Shown: piece after piece, positions 1 to 11,829 of the stretch
Layout: each line of letters starts with the position of its first letter
How positions within the stretch are numbered: the first letter of the stretch is position 1
From: Glycine soja
Lineage: Eukaryota > Streptophyta > Magnoliopsida > Fabales > Fabaceae
Direction of reading: 5' to 3'
NCBI RefSeq assembly: GCF_004193775.1
Contig: NC_041021.1
Span: 9,094,889 to 9,158,888, forward strand
Length of the DNA stretch: 64,000 bases
Notes under the pieces: model-generated
The model's input: only the letters and a program-made list of their open reading frames with translations
Told to the model about the DNA's origin: nothing
The model's database searches: none
Translations under genes and position numbers: made by a program

Positions 1-336
1 TATATAGTATGATATGCTTTAGCATTTATGAATCATTCTACATTCAAACAATCAATACCCTAATATGAAATTAATAAGCATGTTCCACTATTTTCCAGCT
101 AGTTTAATAAGGTTTGATTGTTATTGCTGATGTCTCGTTATGAACTTGATAATATCCTTCTATTTGCTTTATCCCCCAGATAATAAAACCCCTCCAAATT
201 GTTTGACAAAGTTTAATAATAAAAAAATGCAGATATTGCACACAAAAGACCTCATTACATGGCACGACAAAGAGATTGGTTACCAAGAAGGGCCAAAATA
301 GGGAAAAGTAGTTTACCCTTAGTCCTGCACAACCTA
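1..336. other. Left edge, no gene recognised
   Basis: AT-rich sequence before the first LTR-like block. The minus-strand open frame at 104-394 has no family motif and overlaps the LTR start, so I do not call it a gene. Confidence 0.5.
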
Positions 337-1380
337 TGATGAAATCCTTCCTAGGAAAGGACCAGTCACCAGAACCATGAGCAAGAGGCTCCAAGAGGAT
401 TGGGCTAGAGCTGCTGAAGAAGGCCCTAAGATTCTAATGAACCTCAGGGTAGATTTCTGAGTCCATGGGCCAAGGTTGGGTCCACTTTTCTTTGTAAATA
501 TTAGAATAAATTTTCATTTTTTTGGGCCTTGTATTTTGGTCATTTTAGGTTAAATTAAGGGCACCCTAGTAGTAAAGAGTTTTAGCCTTGTATTTCAGGG
601 CATTTTGAGTAGTCTTTGTAGTAGGGACTATTTTTGTATTCTTATGTTTTTTGGCATGGGGTGAACTTAGCTATTGGAGGGGTGTGTGTAGCTAAGATTC
701 ATTAGGGCTTGAGCCTCCCCAAGCCAAATAAATGTCAACTACCTCCTTACCCAAGAAGCCAAGCCTATTTTGGCATGAGAGTGAGCTTAGCTATTGGAGG
801 GGTATGAGTAGCTAACCTCTAGCTTCTCAAGGAAGCTTTCTTCCTTGCTTCCCAAGGAAGCTACCTTCCTTGCTTCTCAAGGAAGCTTCCCATGTGCTAG
901 AGTCACACCTTCCATGCTTGCGGCATCTAAAGGGAATATGCTAAGATGCCTTTGACGTATTCTTGGAATATTCCTTTTAGATTCACATGAAATTCACGAA
1001 GTGAATTTCATTTAGTTAGTGACCTAGGCTATAAATAGAAACATGTGTAACACTTGTCACAACTTTGATGAATGAGAAACTTGTGAGACACACTTCAAAG
1101 TTCAGCTTCTCTCTCTATTCTCCTTCAATTTCCATACCTCTTTCTTTCTCTCTCATTCTCTTCCTCCATTGAAGCTTCCTCTCTAAGTTTCTTATCCAAG
1201 GCACTGCCTTGGTGGTGAAGCTTCTCCTTCCATGGCTTATTCTCTAGTGGATGACGTCTCCTCTTACCTCTTCTCCTTTATCTTTCGCTGCAATTTAATG
1301 GTTGAAAATCACCATTGAAGGACCTTATTGAAGTCCAAAGATCCAACATCCATAGAAGCTTCTCAAGCAAGCTTCCATCA
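337..1380 (+). repeat. Diverged solo LTR, Tekay/Del-like gypsy
   Basis: The block starts TGATGAAATCC and ends CTTCCATCA. Its first 400 bp align by eye with the LTRs at 2460-3431, 23422-24382, 28891-29862 and 39142-40106 (for example the segment around GAGGATTGGGCTAGAG). Flanks are ACCTA (332-336) and ACCAA (1381-1385), a 5-bp TSD with one mismatch. A TATAAATAG box sits at 1030-1037, at the same relative place as in the sister LTRs. The first ~130 bp read, on the plus strand, as a pol C-terminal tail containing GPVTRTMSKRLQEDW. No internal region is attached, hence solo LTR. It is more diverged than the other four copies, so it probably belongs to a related subfamily. Confidence 0.7.
822..895 (+). 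repeat. Short alternating AAGGAAGC / GCTTCCTTG repeat
   Basis: Within the solo LTR, the words GCTTCTCAAGGAAGC and TTCCTTGCTTCCCAAGG alternate, giving about three units that can fold back on each other. A separate ~45-bp direct repeat (the TTTGGCATG ... GTAGCTAA unit) lies just upstream at about 652-697 and 770-817. This LTR's U3 has grown by local duplication. Confidence 0.65.
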
Positions 1381-1510
1381 ACCAACTATTCCTATGACTA
1401 CACTTACTGCATCTGGGTGATGAACAACTTGAGAATATATAAGCTATTGCTTATGAAAAAGAAAATTCGCTCTCTTAACAAAATAACCGCATATGAATAA
1501 ACCATATGTC

Positions 1511-1638
1511 CACCTCAATGATTCCTTGCTCTCCAAGGATGACCTCAGGTTTTTCTTCAACATCATGCAAGCCTCTTCAAGTTCAGTAACTATGGACTCA
1601 TTTCTAACAACAACAAGTTGAGGCTTAAATCTTTTTAC
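1511..1638 (-). pseudogene. DXR: DXR exon fragment (1-deoxy-D-xylulose 5-phosphate reductoisomerase), frameshifted
   Basis: Read on the minus strand from 1638, the frame gives VKRFKPQLVVVRNES followed by a TELEEA-like helix. After a one-base shift near 1563-1575 it continues as DVEEKPEVILGEQGIIEV. This matches the plant DXR segment that follows the NADPH-binding fold (family pattern QVK.FKPQLVAVRNES...EAL.DVEEKPEI.PGEQGVIEV). DXR is the plastid enzyme that converts 1-deoxy-D-xylulose 5-phosphate to MEP in the isoprenoid pathway. A splice-acceptor-like TTTGCACAG directly precedes the first codon (AG at 1639-1640), so this looks like one exon with a trace of intron, not a cDNA copy. I found no neighbouring DXR exons within about 2 kb. 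The frameshift and isolation mark it as a pseudogene fragment, perhaps moved by a transposon or left from a duplicated gene. Homology is seen directly; the mechanism is inference. Confidence 0.8.
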
Positions 1639-1644
1639 CTGTGC

Positions 1645-2454
1645 AAATATAAATATTAAAAGTGACTACTACACATGATTCACTCTTTATATTTTGGGTT
1701 TAAATAATATATTTACTCATGGCATGACAGGTTAAAGTATCCTTAAATCCTTATGTGTGTGTATGTTTGTATAAGCATATTAATAATTTTGCCAATTTTG
1801 TTTTTATCCATCAAAATTTGAGGTGTTTATATGAGTATGTGCACTTCTTATCATTATCTTTAAATTAGTGCACCTTAGCATCCAATCAAGAAGGAATTAA
1901 GTAAATAACTATTAGAGGATTGCTATATAAAAATATTTATATATACATACAGTGGGAGAAGGTACTTTGATAATCAAACTTCAATTTATTTTGTCCCATT
2001 GGATAAGCATGTGGGAATGGGTGCATAAATAAGCGAACAAGAAGTTTGGCTTTGAGAGCTTGAAAACATTGTGTAGTTGCATGCGACCTTATTTAGTTTC
2101 CTCATTTGCTTCCTCTTTAACCTCAAATGCACTCTACTTCAAAAAATATAACACAACTTAGATTCACCAAAGACTCATGTATAACACACTTGTGACCATG
2201 ACTTAGGACTTGTTCTAGTTTAAAATTGACATACTATAGACAGACTATGGTTAGGAGATCATGCATAGACAAGGATTCAAGCATTACACAACTTAGATGA
2301 ATGATAAACCCAAGTTACACACAATTTGTCCAACACATATTTCACTTTGAATATATCTTAAAGAAAATATCATTATAAATCATAGAAATGTCCAAATTGA
2401 GTGAATTCAAAACCAATCGGTTTTAAAATCTAACATATAAATCTTGAACAGGGT
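1645..2454. other. AT-rich spacer, no gene recognised
   Basis: No coding run longer than noise and no repeat family that I recognise. It may be intron remnant of the DXR fragment at its left edge, but nothing in it matches a further DXR exon. Confidence 0.4.
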
Positions 2455-2459
2455 AAAAG

Positions 2460-3431
2460 TGATGTAGCTCCATGTGGAGCTTGTAGGCCTTGGATCTTCT
2501 TCATCAATGGAGTCTTTTGCTTCTTGAAGATCAATGGCAGTAGAATGTAGAAGGAAGAAAGATGATTGGAGACCTCACTTCAAGGAGAAGATGAGTCAAG
2601 AAGAAGCTCACCACCATAAGAAGCCATGAATAAGAGCTTGAAGGTATGAGAAGATGAGTGGAGGGAGAAGGAGAGAAGGAGCACGAAATTTTATGCCTCA
2701 AATGAGGTCTGAACTTTAAAGTATAATTCTTAAATGATCAAAGTTGAAAAAATGTACATACATGGTCTCTATTTATAGCCTAAGTGTCACACAAAATTGG
2801 ATGGAAATTTGAATTTCTATTCAAATTTCACTTGAATTTGAAATTGAATTTGTGGAGCCAAAACTTCACTAATTATGATTAGTGAATTTCAGATATGGTT
2901 CAGCCCACTAATCCAAGATCAAGTCCAAGATTCTCCATTAAATGTGCTTAGGTGTCATGAGGCATGTAAAGCATGAAGGACATACACAAAGTGTGACTAT
3001 ATGATGTGACAATGAGGTGTAGCAAGCAAATGTTCACCTCCCCTTTAAGATGGTCCAAAATTTAATTGGATTGAGATTCTCCCAATTCAATTAAATTTTT
3101 TTCCCAACACACACATGAAATAGTGCACTTAATGCATGTGAAATTACAAAACTACCCTTAATACAAAAACTAGTCTAGGTGCCCTAAAATACAAGGGTTG
3201 AAAAATCCTACATTACTAGGGTACCCTCCCTACACTATGAAGCCATAAATACAAGGCCCAAAAATAATGAAATCCTAATCTAATATGTACAAAGATAAGT
3301 GGGCTCATACTTAGCCCATGGCCCAAAATCTACCCTAAGACTCATGAGAATCCTAGGGCCTTCTCTTGCATCTCTAGCCCAATCTTCTTGCAGTCTTATA
3401 TCCAATACCCTTGGGAGGTAGAATTGCATAA
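2460..3431 (-). repeat. Solo LTR, Tekay/Del-like gypsy family
   Basis: Nearly collinear with the LTRs at 23422-24382 and 28891-29862. On the plus strand it starts TGATGTAGCTCC and ends in a damaged GCATAA (family end GCATCA). A 5-bp TSD AAAAG flanks it (2455-2459 and 3432-3436), which shows that this is a solo LTR left by LTR-LTR recombination rather than a fragment. The TATA box (TATAAATAG on the minus strand) lies near 2770-2780. Transcription sense is minus. The minus-strand open frame at 3280-3495 is the LTR-encoded pol tail (RLQEDWARDAREGPRILM), not an independent gene. Confidence 0.9.
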
Positions 3432-3436
3432 AAAAG

Positions 3437-3939
3437 GGACAAGTCAAAACATTATAGATTGGTTGCATAGCAATTTTGAAGATAGACTTGTACAATAAGA
3501 GTCAAAATTCAGAAAGTAGACATATGAAACCACATCATAACATATCAAATACATGTGCATCTATTCAATGATTCAAAGGTGAATCTAAATTCATTTGAAA
3601 CAAAATAGGGATAAGGGTTTAAGAATGGTTATCAGACTTCTTTTTCCTTATAGAACATATTCATTCGAGTACATAAACAAATTAGCAATATATAGGCATG
3701 ACTTCCGATTGAGCAGTTTTTCTCCCATATCTTTGTATATTCTTTCCAATTCCAGAATCTAGGAATGAGAGTGGAGCAGAGAAATAATGCATAGGTTATT
3801 AGCCAATAAATATGGAATCATGCAACAACAATGCACAAATAAAGAGGAACACCTAGAACATTATTCTAATCATGTATATTGTTATTACCTCATTTGAAGA
3901 GAGCTTAGTGTAAAGGATTGAAGTCATTCTCATATATAT
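3437..3939. other. Spacer, no gene recognised
   Basis: About 500 bp of AT-rich DNA between the solo LTR and the copia relic. I see no confident coding or repeat signal. Confidence 0.4.
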
Positions 3940-5405
3940 GCAGTCTTCACATGAAACAACTTCATTTTTCCTTGGCAATGCATTCTCTAATGAAATGATA
4001 CATCGTGTCTATGTGCTTACTTCATTCATGAAACACCAGATTCTTAGCAAGATATTGGGCAAATTTATTATCAATATGAATCTTTGTACTTCACTCTTGG
4101 TTCATGTTAAACTCATTCAACAATCTTCTTAGCCAAATACCATGGCATGTGCAAGAAGGTGCATCGATATACTTGGCTTCACAAGTAGAAAGTGTAACAA
4201 TGACTTGCTTTTAGAGTTCCAAGTAAAAGCCTAATCACCCATAAAAAACACAAAGTTGGTAGTGCTTTTTCTATCATCAACATCTCCCGCAAAATCACTA
4301 TCACAAAATCCCATAAGTTTAAACTCATTAGAAGGAGAGTAAAACAAGCCATAATCAAGTGTATCTTTTAGGTAACAAAGAATTCTCTTTGCTACCTTCA
4401 TGTGTAGAAGTAGGGAACTCCATAAAATGGCAAACAACACCAACCACATACATAATATTCGATCTTGTACATGTTAAGTACCTTAAGCTTCCTACAAGAC
4501 TCTTGAACAAAGTAGGATCTTCCTTCTCTCTACCATCAAGCTTTGACAGTTTCACATTACCTTTCATGGGTGTGTTCACATATTGCAATCAAACATTTGG
4601 AATTTCTCCAACACTTTCTTTGCATAGCTCTTGAGAAACAAAAATATCATTCTCCCTTTACATCACTTTTAGTCCCAAGTAATAGGACATAAGCCCAATA
4701 TTTGTCATCTCAAATTCAAAAGCATAACTTTCTTGAAATCTTCAAACAAATTTGGGTTATTGCCGATAAAGATAAGATCATCCACATAAAGAAAAACAAA
4801 GAGAATATCACCATTATTGTTTTTTTAACATAAAAAGCATACTCATGTTGACAACGAGAAAATCCATTGTTTTTAAAGTATTTGTCAATGCGACTATTCC
4901 ATTCACTTGATGCTTGCTTTAGGCGATACAACGCCTTCTTCAATTTCAAGACCTTCTTTTCTTCCTCTTTGATGAAAAAACCTATTGGTTGTTCAACATA
5001 GACATCTTCCTCAAGATATCCATTTAGGAAGGCCAATTTGACATCAAGTTGGAAAATTCTCCACCCCATTTGAGTTGCTAAAGAGATCAGAAGATGAATT
5101 GTCTCCATACGAGCCACCGGTGCAAACACTTCATCATAATCAACTCCATGTTGTTGCTTATAGCCTTTAGGAACAAGCCATGCTTTGTATCTTTCCACCT
5201 CTCGTATGGCATTCTTCTTAATCTTGATCACCCATTTGATTCCAATTACTTCATGACAATCAAAAAGTTTTAATAACTCTCAAGTGTCATTTTTCTTGAT
5301 GGCATTGATTTCTTCCTCCATGGTTTGTCTCCACCTTTTGTCTTCCATAGCTTCTTCAAAGATTAAAGGCTCATTATCATAGCTTACGTGTTTAATGGTT
5401 TAATT
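3940..5405 (-). pseudogene. Ty1/copia pol relic: reverse transcriptase and RNase H
   Basis: Minus strand. At 5405-4716 the frame carries the copia RT N-terminus (KWVIKIKKNA, YKAWLVPKGYKQQHGVDYDEVFAPVARMETI, QLDVKLAFLNGYLEEDVYVEQP, LKKALYRLKQA). The catalytic YVDD is still encoded at 4777-4788 but lies in a shifted frame. The RNase H part follows at 4588-4231 (SLVGSLRYL, GFCDSDFAGDVDDRKST), and decayed codons of the RNase H tail can be traced down to about 3945 (HVKT-like end). At least two frameshifts and several stops. Integrase and gag are absent, and no LTR pair was found, so this is a truncated old insertion. Confidence 0.85.
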
Positions 5406-5466
5406 TATGTATCACATCTCTTTGATAATTCCTTTTTGGGACATGAAAAAGTGTTACATATTTTTT

Positions 5467-5879
5467 GATTTGATTACTATTCTAGTCCTCTAATTGATTT
5501 TTTAGGTTCAATTTGGTCCTCTTATTATTAAAAGATTCAATTAAGTCCTTTAATTTTTAAAAATGCTATTATTCAATCCCTTTACTTTTTAAAGATTCAA
5601 TTAAGTCTTTTATTTTTAAAAATTAGTTCAATTTGGTCCTATTTTTTCTTTTAGTTGCTCCAAATTTTTTGAAAAATGACACTGAGTTTGGTTTTTAATG
5701 GGACCAAATTGAACCCATTTTTTTAAAAAAAATAAGGGACCGAATTGGAAATTTTAAAAATAAAAGACATAATTGAACTATTTTTAAAAAAATTACAAGA
5801 CCTAATTGAATCTTTTAATAATAAGAGGACTAAATTCAACTTGAAAATTAAATTAGAGAACCAAAATTATGATTAAATC
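5467..5879. mobile_element. Inverted-repeat (MITE-like) element, about 413 bp
   Basis: The two halves are imperfect reverse complements over most of their length. The left arm GATTTGATTACTATTCTAG...TCCTCTTATTATTAAAAG pairs with a right arm whose reverse complement begins GATTTAATCATAATTTTGG and carries the same TCCTCTTATTATTAAAAG. No coding capacity. The flanks are T-rich (TTTT on both sides), so the TSD is ambiguous and I cannot assign a superfamily. It resembles the long-TIR foldback MITEs common in legumes. Confidence 0.65.
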
Positions 5880-6717
5880 TTTTGTTATGTCGTTCCAATG
5901 GGTTCTTAGTTGAATGTTGTGTGAGACAACATTTTCACCTGACCAAGATATAATAGTTTAGTGCAACCTCAAGATTTTACATGTCTCTTTACTTCATGAT
6001 TCAATTCAAGGAACTTCCCAAAATATATTTTTGTAATGATAAAATATGTTTTGGTCTCAATAAAATGTTGGTTTAAATGTTATAAAAGTTTAATATGTTT
6101 AGTCCTTATGTTTCTCTTCAAAGAGGCAAATTATTGATATTGAGTTTCCCTTTCAAAGAACTATAAAAAAACACCATGCATAAATAGACATTTAATGCTT
6201 GATCTTGTAAACTCAATGTGTACAATTTGATGGTTTGCACTTGATTTATGGGTTTCTTTTTTATTGTTTTAGAATTCTATAGTACCATTTTAAAGTTCTA
6301 TTTTTGGATTCTCTCTTTTGATAATCTTGGTTTCTAGTTCAAATGTTATTTTAAAGCCTTGTTAAGTATTTTAAATATTGGTTTTCTTTCTTAAGACTTA
6401 ACATGTGAATGCAGTCTAAAACTCCAAAATATAAAAAATATATACCATGAGAAAGATATCAACAACAACTCAAATTTTGCATAGGTACATTACAAAAGAG
6501 AATGTACTTTATTTTGGATCTTAATCCACAAAATGGTTATTGATTGCCTTTAATTATCCAAGAAATTAACTTTTTGTGTTCTTTGAAATTATTTTGTTTC
6601 TAATAATGCCAAAGTGGTTACTAATAACACTAAATTTATAATAATGACAATGCACCAAAAGAGAGATGACCCTAATTGTTTATTTTTTCATCTATAGGTT
6701 CATACATTAAGGAGTAG
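5880..6717. other. AT-rich spacer, no gene recognised
   Basis: Between two inverted-repeat elements. No frame with a family motif on either strand. Confidence 0.4.
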
Positions 6718-6720
6718 TAA

Positions 6721-7314
6721 ATTACAATGACCACCCATGTGGTTTACTTTTATTACACTGGGCACCCTTGCTTTTTTGAACCTTACGGAAAAACATCCTA
6801 ATAGTTAATTTTTAATTTTGTTGGCCACCCTTTTATTTTTTTTGGTAGAAGCCCCCCTTTGATGTTTTAGACATGAGAAATGTTAGTTTGAGACTATCAC
6901 ATGAGGAACACATGATTTTTAAAGAATTTTATTTACCTAAAACAACCTTATTGGTTCCTTTTAACTTTGCAACTGCTCCACATTAAAATGGATGCCAAGA
7001 AGTGCATGTGTGTAAAATGGTTCACATTAAATTTCAACAAGATGAATTAAGATTTAAATTTCAATTAAGTAAACCCAAAATTTTTCATGTAATTGAGTAT
7101 TAAAATGGTTGCCGACCAAATTCTTCATGTCACTATTTAAACATCTTTTTCTTTTGCCTTTGTTTTTTCTTTAAAAAATGGATGCCTTTTTTTTCTTTTA
7201 TTAAATTTACTAATGAAAGTTTCACAAAGTTAACAGATAACGTTAAAAGTAATTCCGAAAAAGAGAAAAGTAACGAGTGTAATAAAAGTAAACCACAGGG
7301 GTGGTCATTGTAAT
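6721..7314. mobile_element. TIR element of 594 bp with TAA target duplication
   Basis: Terminal inverted repeats of at least 40 bp: the left end ATTACAATGACCACCC.TGTGGTTTACTTTTATTACACT is mirrored at 7275-7314 with essentially one mismatch. TAA stands immediately outside both ends (6718-6720 and 7315-7317). A 3-bp TWA duplication fits PIF/Harbinger-type MITEs, though the TIR is long for them. No transposase is encoded, so it would be non-autonomous. Element limits are seen directly; the superfamily is inference. Confidence 0.75.
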
Positions 7315-7317
7315 TAA

Positions 7318-7828
7318 CTCTATATTAAGCTTGCCTCCTATAATACAAGTGGGATAGAAGTCATTCTTGAGCTACACTATAAATAGTTAATGTACTTAAT
7401 CTTTTGGTACTATTCTTTAATCATAATGAATGTTGAACTCTCATTTATCTTATCTATTTTTATATGAGAATTTGAGTGCATCCACTTATAAGCTATATTT
7501 AGTTGTTAGTGTTCCATTGTTTTCTCTATTGTGCTTCGTGTAAGTTTATTTTTATATCTTAATTTGAATTTTGGAGTATAGTTTTGATTAATTGACCTTG
7601 TTGCCTATTTCTCAAGGTTGCTTTGTGTTGGATTTAGGCTTGCATTTTCCATGGATGATTCTCCCTCAACCCTTGGCTTCAAGACTCCAAGCTTCTACTA
7701 TGCAGTGTGACAATTGCTTCCTAGTGCAAACTCTGAACCATTACTATTTAAATCAAAATATATAAAAGTTTCCTAGTGCATTAAAAGTATAGACTGATTT
7801 ATAGATTAGTTTTGTAAAATATATAAAA
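7318..7828. other. Spacer, no gene recognised
   Basis: Short AT-rich interval holding the insertion site of the Ogre solo LTR. No coding motif seen. Confidence 0.4.
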
Positions 7829-7833
7829 GTGAG

Positions 7834-9111
7834 TGTCGCAACCTACCCTTCAACGGAAGGGCGAGGCGAAATAAAAACATGAGTCTTCTCATGAAGAAAA
7901 TGCGTGGAGTCGCCACTAACGTTTATTCGAGAAAAAAGTTAGAAAAACCAAAAAGAGGTTGGTCTGCGGGTTTTGAAAATAAGGGTTTGGGAGTTGTTTA
8001 CACACGAGGAATGTATTAGCACCCCACGCGCCCGTCACAAGGGATGACAGCCTTTAATCGAGTGTGCAAAACATGACTTCAAAATTGTGTATTTTCCCTT
8101 TTTATATTTTTTATTTTTTTGGGATCGACCAGGGTGTTGCCCTTACTCCTACTTATCCTCAGGTGCGATGAGGAATACAGACCTACATAGTTCTTTAAGT
8201 CTGAAAGTTGTGTGTTACATTGATTTTATGTTTTTTGAAAGATTGATTTTAATTGCGAACAAAAGTTGTTTAAGGCGTTGGACCTTGAAACGATGTTTTA
8301 AACTTTGAAAAGTGGAGAGAATCATTAAGGTGATAGACCTTGAAACGACCTTTTTGATTTTTGAAAAGAGGAGAGAGTCGTTAAGGCGTTGGACCTTGAA
8401 ACGATCTCAAGCGATATTTGATAAAAAAAAAAAGAAAAGGTTATGAGTTGGCTTTATCTTGGTTTTGTTTACTAACTTTCAACCTCTTTTAAAGATAACT
8501 TACGACACTAATGATCGGTTAAAATTTACTTTACAAAAGAAAAGAGATTTACCGATGATAGAAGAAGGAGATGAAGATACACAAAACAACAAAGAGGACC
8601 CCTAATGGCGCATAGATCGTATCCAAATCCTTAAAACAAAAACTAACCGGATGACGAACAAATAATGATGTAGAAGTCGATTACGGTCACAATTCAATAG
8701 CGCCTCGGCCTCATTTTTCTCTTTCTTTCTTCTTCTTCTTTCTAATTTTTCATTGAAACCTCTCAATGTTGGAAGCTGCCCTCTTTCTTCAGCCCCCCTC
8801 ATGCCTATTTATAGGAAATGATTGTTGCTTCAACCTTAAGTAACCTTGCTTGCCTAGGCGAGTTGGTTACTTCACCCCTAAGCTATTTGGGGGCCCAGGA
8901 AAGCTAGAGGCTAGCCTGGGTGAGCCAGGGTTCAGAAAAAAGCTTAAAATGACCCTTTTGCCCTCCCCTTTGGGTATTTTTTTGTATTCTTTACTGAAAC
9001 ATCAAATGATCTTTTGTCTTGTGTGATAACTGGTGTCAAACAACTCAATTTGGCTAGCGGGGATCAAAATATCCATGAATGATAGTCCCCGAACAAAATT
9101 AGGGTCTGACA
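7834..9111 (-). repeat. Solo LTR of the Ogre/Tat gypsy family
   Basis: Starts TGTCGCAACCTACCC and ends AGGGTCTGACA on the plus strand, the same ends as the Ogre LTRs at 16542-17897 and 36011-37266 (shared blocks: GGAGTCGCCAC.AACGTTTATT, GTATTAGCACCCCAC, CTATTTATAGGAAATGA). A perfect 5-bp TSD GTGAG flanks it (7829-7833 and 9112-9116). Internally it has a ~60-bp repeat unit containing GTTGGACCTTGAAACGA about three times between 8270 and 8405, fewer than one of which survives in the other copies. Transcription sense is minus by comparison with the full element. Confidence 0.92.
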
Positions 9112-9116
9112 GTGAG

Positions 9117-11829
9117 ATGACTACTTTTATAGTGGAGACAAACATTAGTTCTTTCTATTTTTGAACTCTTAAATTAGTTTGTCTTTCAGTACTTTTCTTA
9201 CTTAAGTTCATTGGTATTAAAAAAATATGATAGGATTGAATTGATGCATAGTCTGTGTTGTCTTAGGTTTTAAAGTTGTTGATGTTTTCCTCTAGGTCAT
9301 TGCTGATAAACTAATGGGAGATTCTTGAAAGGATAAAGCTTATTTTGGTTGTACTCATTCAGGATTGTGCGTCTGGTGAGTAATTTGGGAGCTGAATCTT
9401 TTTTTTTTGTTATGTTGCTTTGAATTTGAAATATTTGACAAGGTTGCTGACTTGGGATGACATTTAGCACTATCTAGTAGTCACATATATTAGACAATTG
9501 GGACCATGTCTTGGCAAGTTGTATGCTTCATTTAATAGTTAGGTTAAGATTAGTGTACAGAGGTGTATTGCTTACTTTCAAGTTTAAGTAGAACTGTCTT
9601 GACATCAGATAACTAATTATATTAAAATATAACAAATATTATATATTATAACATTTTTCGTATGATTTTGTTTTGTACATGGTTGGTCCTTTTTTTTAAG
9701 ATGCTTGTAAGAATCTAGGGTCATAAGTATTCTCTCTCTCTCTCTCTCTTGTCTTTTTGGCCGGTAAGGAGGCAAATGGAGTGCTTTGGATTGGGATTGG
9801 GGTCGTTTGTCATTGTTGTCAAGTTTTTTTATAGACATTGAGTTGGATGATATTTGTTCTATAACATGTCAAGTATAGTTTGATAGCTTGGTTTTGAATC
9901 CCTTGTTTGGTTCAAGTGAGTTTGGTTCCTTGTTGTATTCCCTTGTTTCAATGAGTTGTTTAGTTCATGATGCTTATAATTAATATTAACCAGGTTGTTT
10001 TGTTGACCTTATAGATCTTGAGTTAGATATTTAATAACACTTATCAGTACATTGTATTTTCCATTTGTATGTCTTAACTCTTAATGTAACTAGCATAATT
10101 TCTTTTGATCTAACTTGTACTTTTTGTTCTTAAAAAAATGTCGATTGAACAATGAAACATGATTTTTAAAAGTTGATTTAGTAATGGATGATGATATGTA
10201 TATGTTTGTTTGTTGATGCAATAAACATGTGTTATCCATGCATGCATGCTAGGTCTATATATTGAATCTAAGTTGTTATGGATTTGTTATTTGACCATGT
10301 TGTCAAATTACCTATTTTGGTAGGTTGTTCGTCTTCCATAAATCACTGAATAATTCATTAGATTGAGTGTATTGTATGACACTGACATGTAACTAATCAT
10401 GAAAGATCCATTTTATATATGATTGCAAATTTGAGTGATAAGTATACTCGTATAGTTCTGTGCTTTGTATGTAAACTGCTTGAAATAGTAATTGGTTAAA
10501 CAAAATCCTTATTCCTTTCCATTGTTCTATCTTCATCCTTATGGAATCATAGAGTTTTCTTGTCATTAGGCGCATGCATGATTGCTAGTTGATTATAGAG
10601 AAGTCTATATGAATTTATTTAGACAAAAATATGATGTTCTAAACTTTAATATTTGAATCTAAATATGCATTTGTTTTGTTGATCAATGATGCTATTGTAG
10701 TTCTTGATTCTCCTTTTGCAACTTTTTCAAGTTTCCCTTTTAGTCAGGTATGGTCTATCTTTTAGTTAAGCTTTTGTTTACTTTATTTTACTATCATTTG
10801 AAAGTATTATTACATAGTCTTCTATTATCACTTTGTGATCATGTTCTCGTTAGCTTGAATGAATGCAATAATTTCATACTATTTTGGCATTTTTTTCTCC
10901 ACTAAGTATGTCTATTATGTCTACATTTTATGCCTCCTTGCATTGGCAATTTGCTTGTTCATTTTTGTTTCTTTGACTTTGCTTTCTCTACTTATGTCTA
11001 AATGTCTCATTTTTCTTAAGTAGACCCTATTATATCATTTTCCTTGTAGTTATTGTTGTAACTAGTATAAATAATTATTTTTGAAACAATTAAATTTATT
11101 TTTGGAGTAAAACAATTAAAATCACTTGTAATTCTTTCACAAATCTATCTCCATCTATCTTTTGACATCTTATTTAGGTGAATGATTGACAAAGTGAAAT
11201 GCACTAGACAAATTTGTGCTTGATGGTAACAAATAGATTGATATTGATGTTATTTTACTAAATTACTTCTAAAATTGAAGATAAATATCTATATTGCTTC
11301 TGAATAAATTAAGTTTTCTAGCCCCTAAATATGTGTAATGAGTGTTTGAAACATGATACACCCCTTGATGGGAGATAAATATTTTTGTATTATAAAGTTA
11401 GTAATACAAAAATTAGCTTCACGCTTTACATTAAACTAATAAATTAGGCATTCTTAACTTGTTATGTTCTTTCTACTGAATCAGTTGGTTTCTACTATCG
11501 AAGGTTAATTAATTTTGGTATTAGATTTTGTGATGTTGTGGGTTGTGACCATGGCATGTTATGTTGATTCAAGTTGTTATCAAATATAATGTTAACCTTT
11601 CAATGTATATATACATCTTGGATTTTGCATTATTAGTTTATGTGGGTTTTTTCGTATCTAGCATTCTGCTACAAAGCATGGGGTTATGGTCCCTAGTCTA
11701 TCAAACTCAGTTGTAAAGTAGATTATGCATTTATGTGGTACAATAATTAAAAGTTTGGCTAAAGAGTCAAACTCATCTTCATGATAACATTTTTTTGCAT
11801 AATATTAACTATTATTTTTCTCCTTATAC
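9117..11829. other. Long AT-rich stretch without a gene; (TC)n at 9731-9749
   Basis: About 2.7 kb with no recognisable protein motif in any frame. It contains a pure TC microsatellite at 9731-9749. Being directly upstream of the CACTA relic, part of it may be 5' internal sequence of that transposon, but nothing proves this. Confidence 0.4.
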
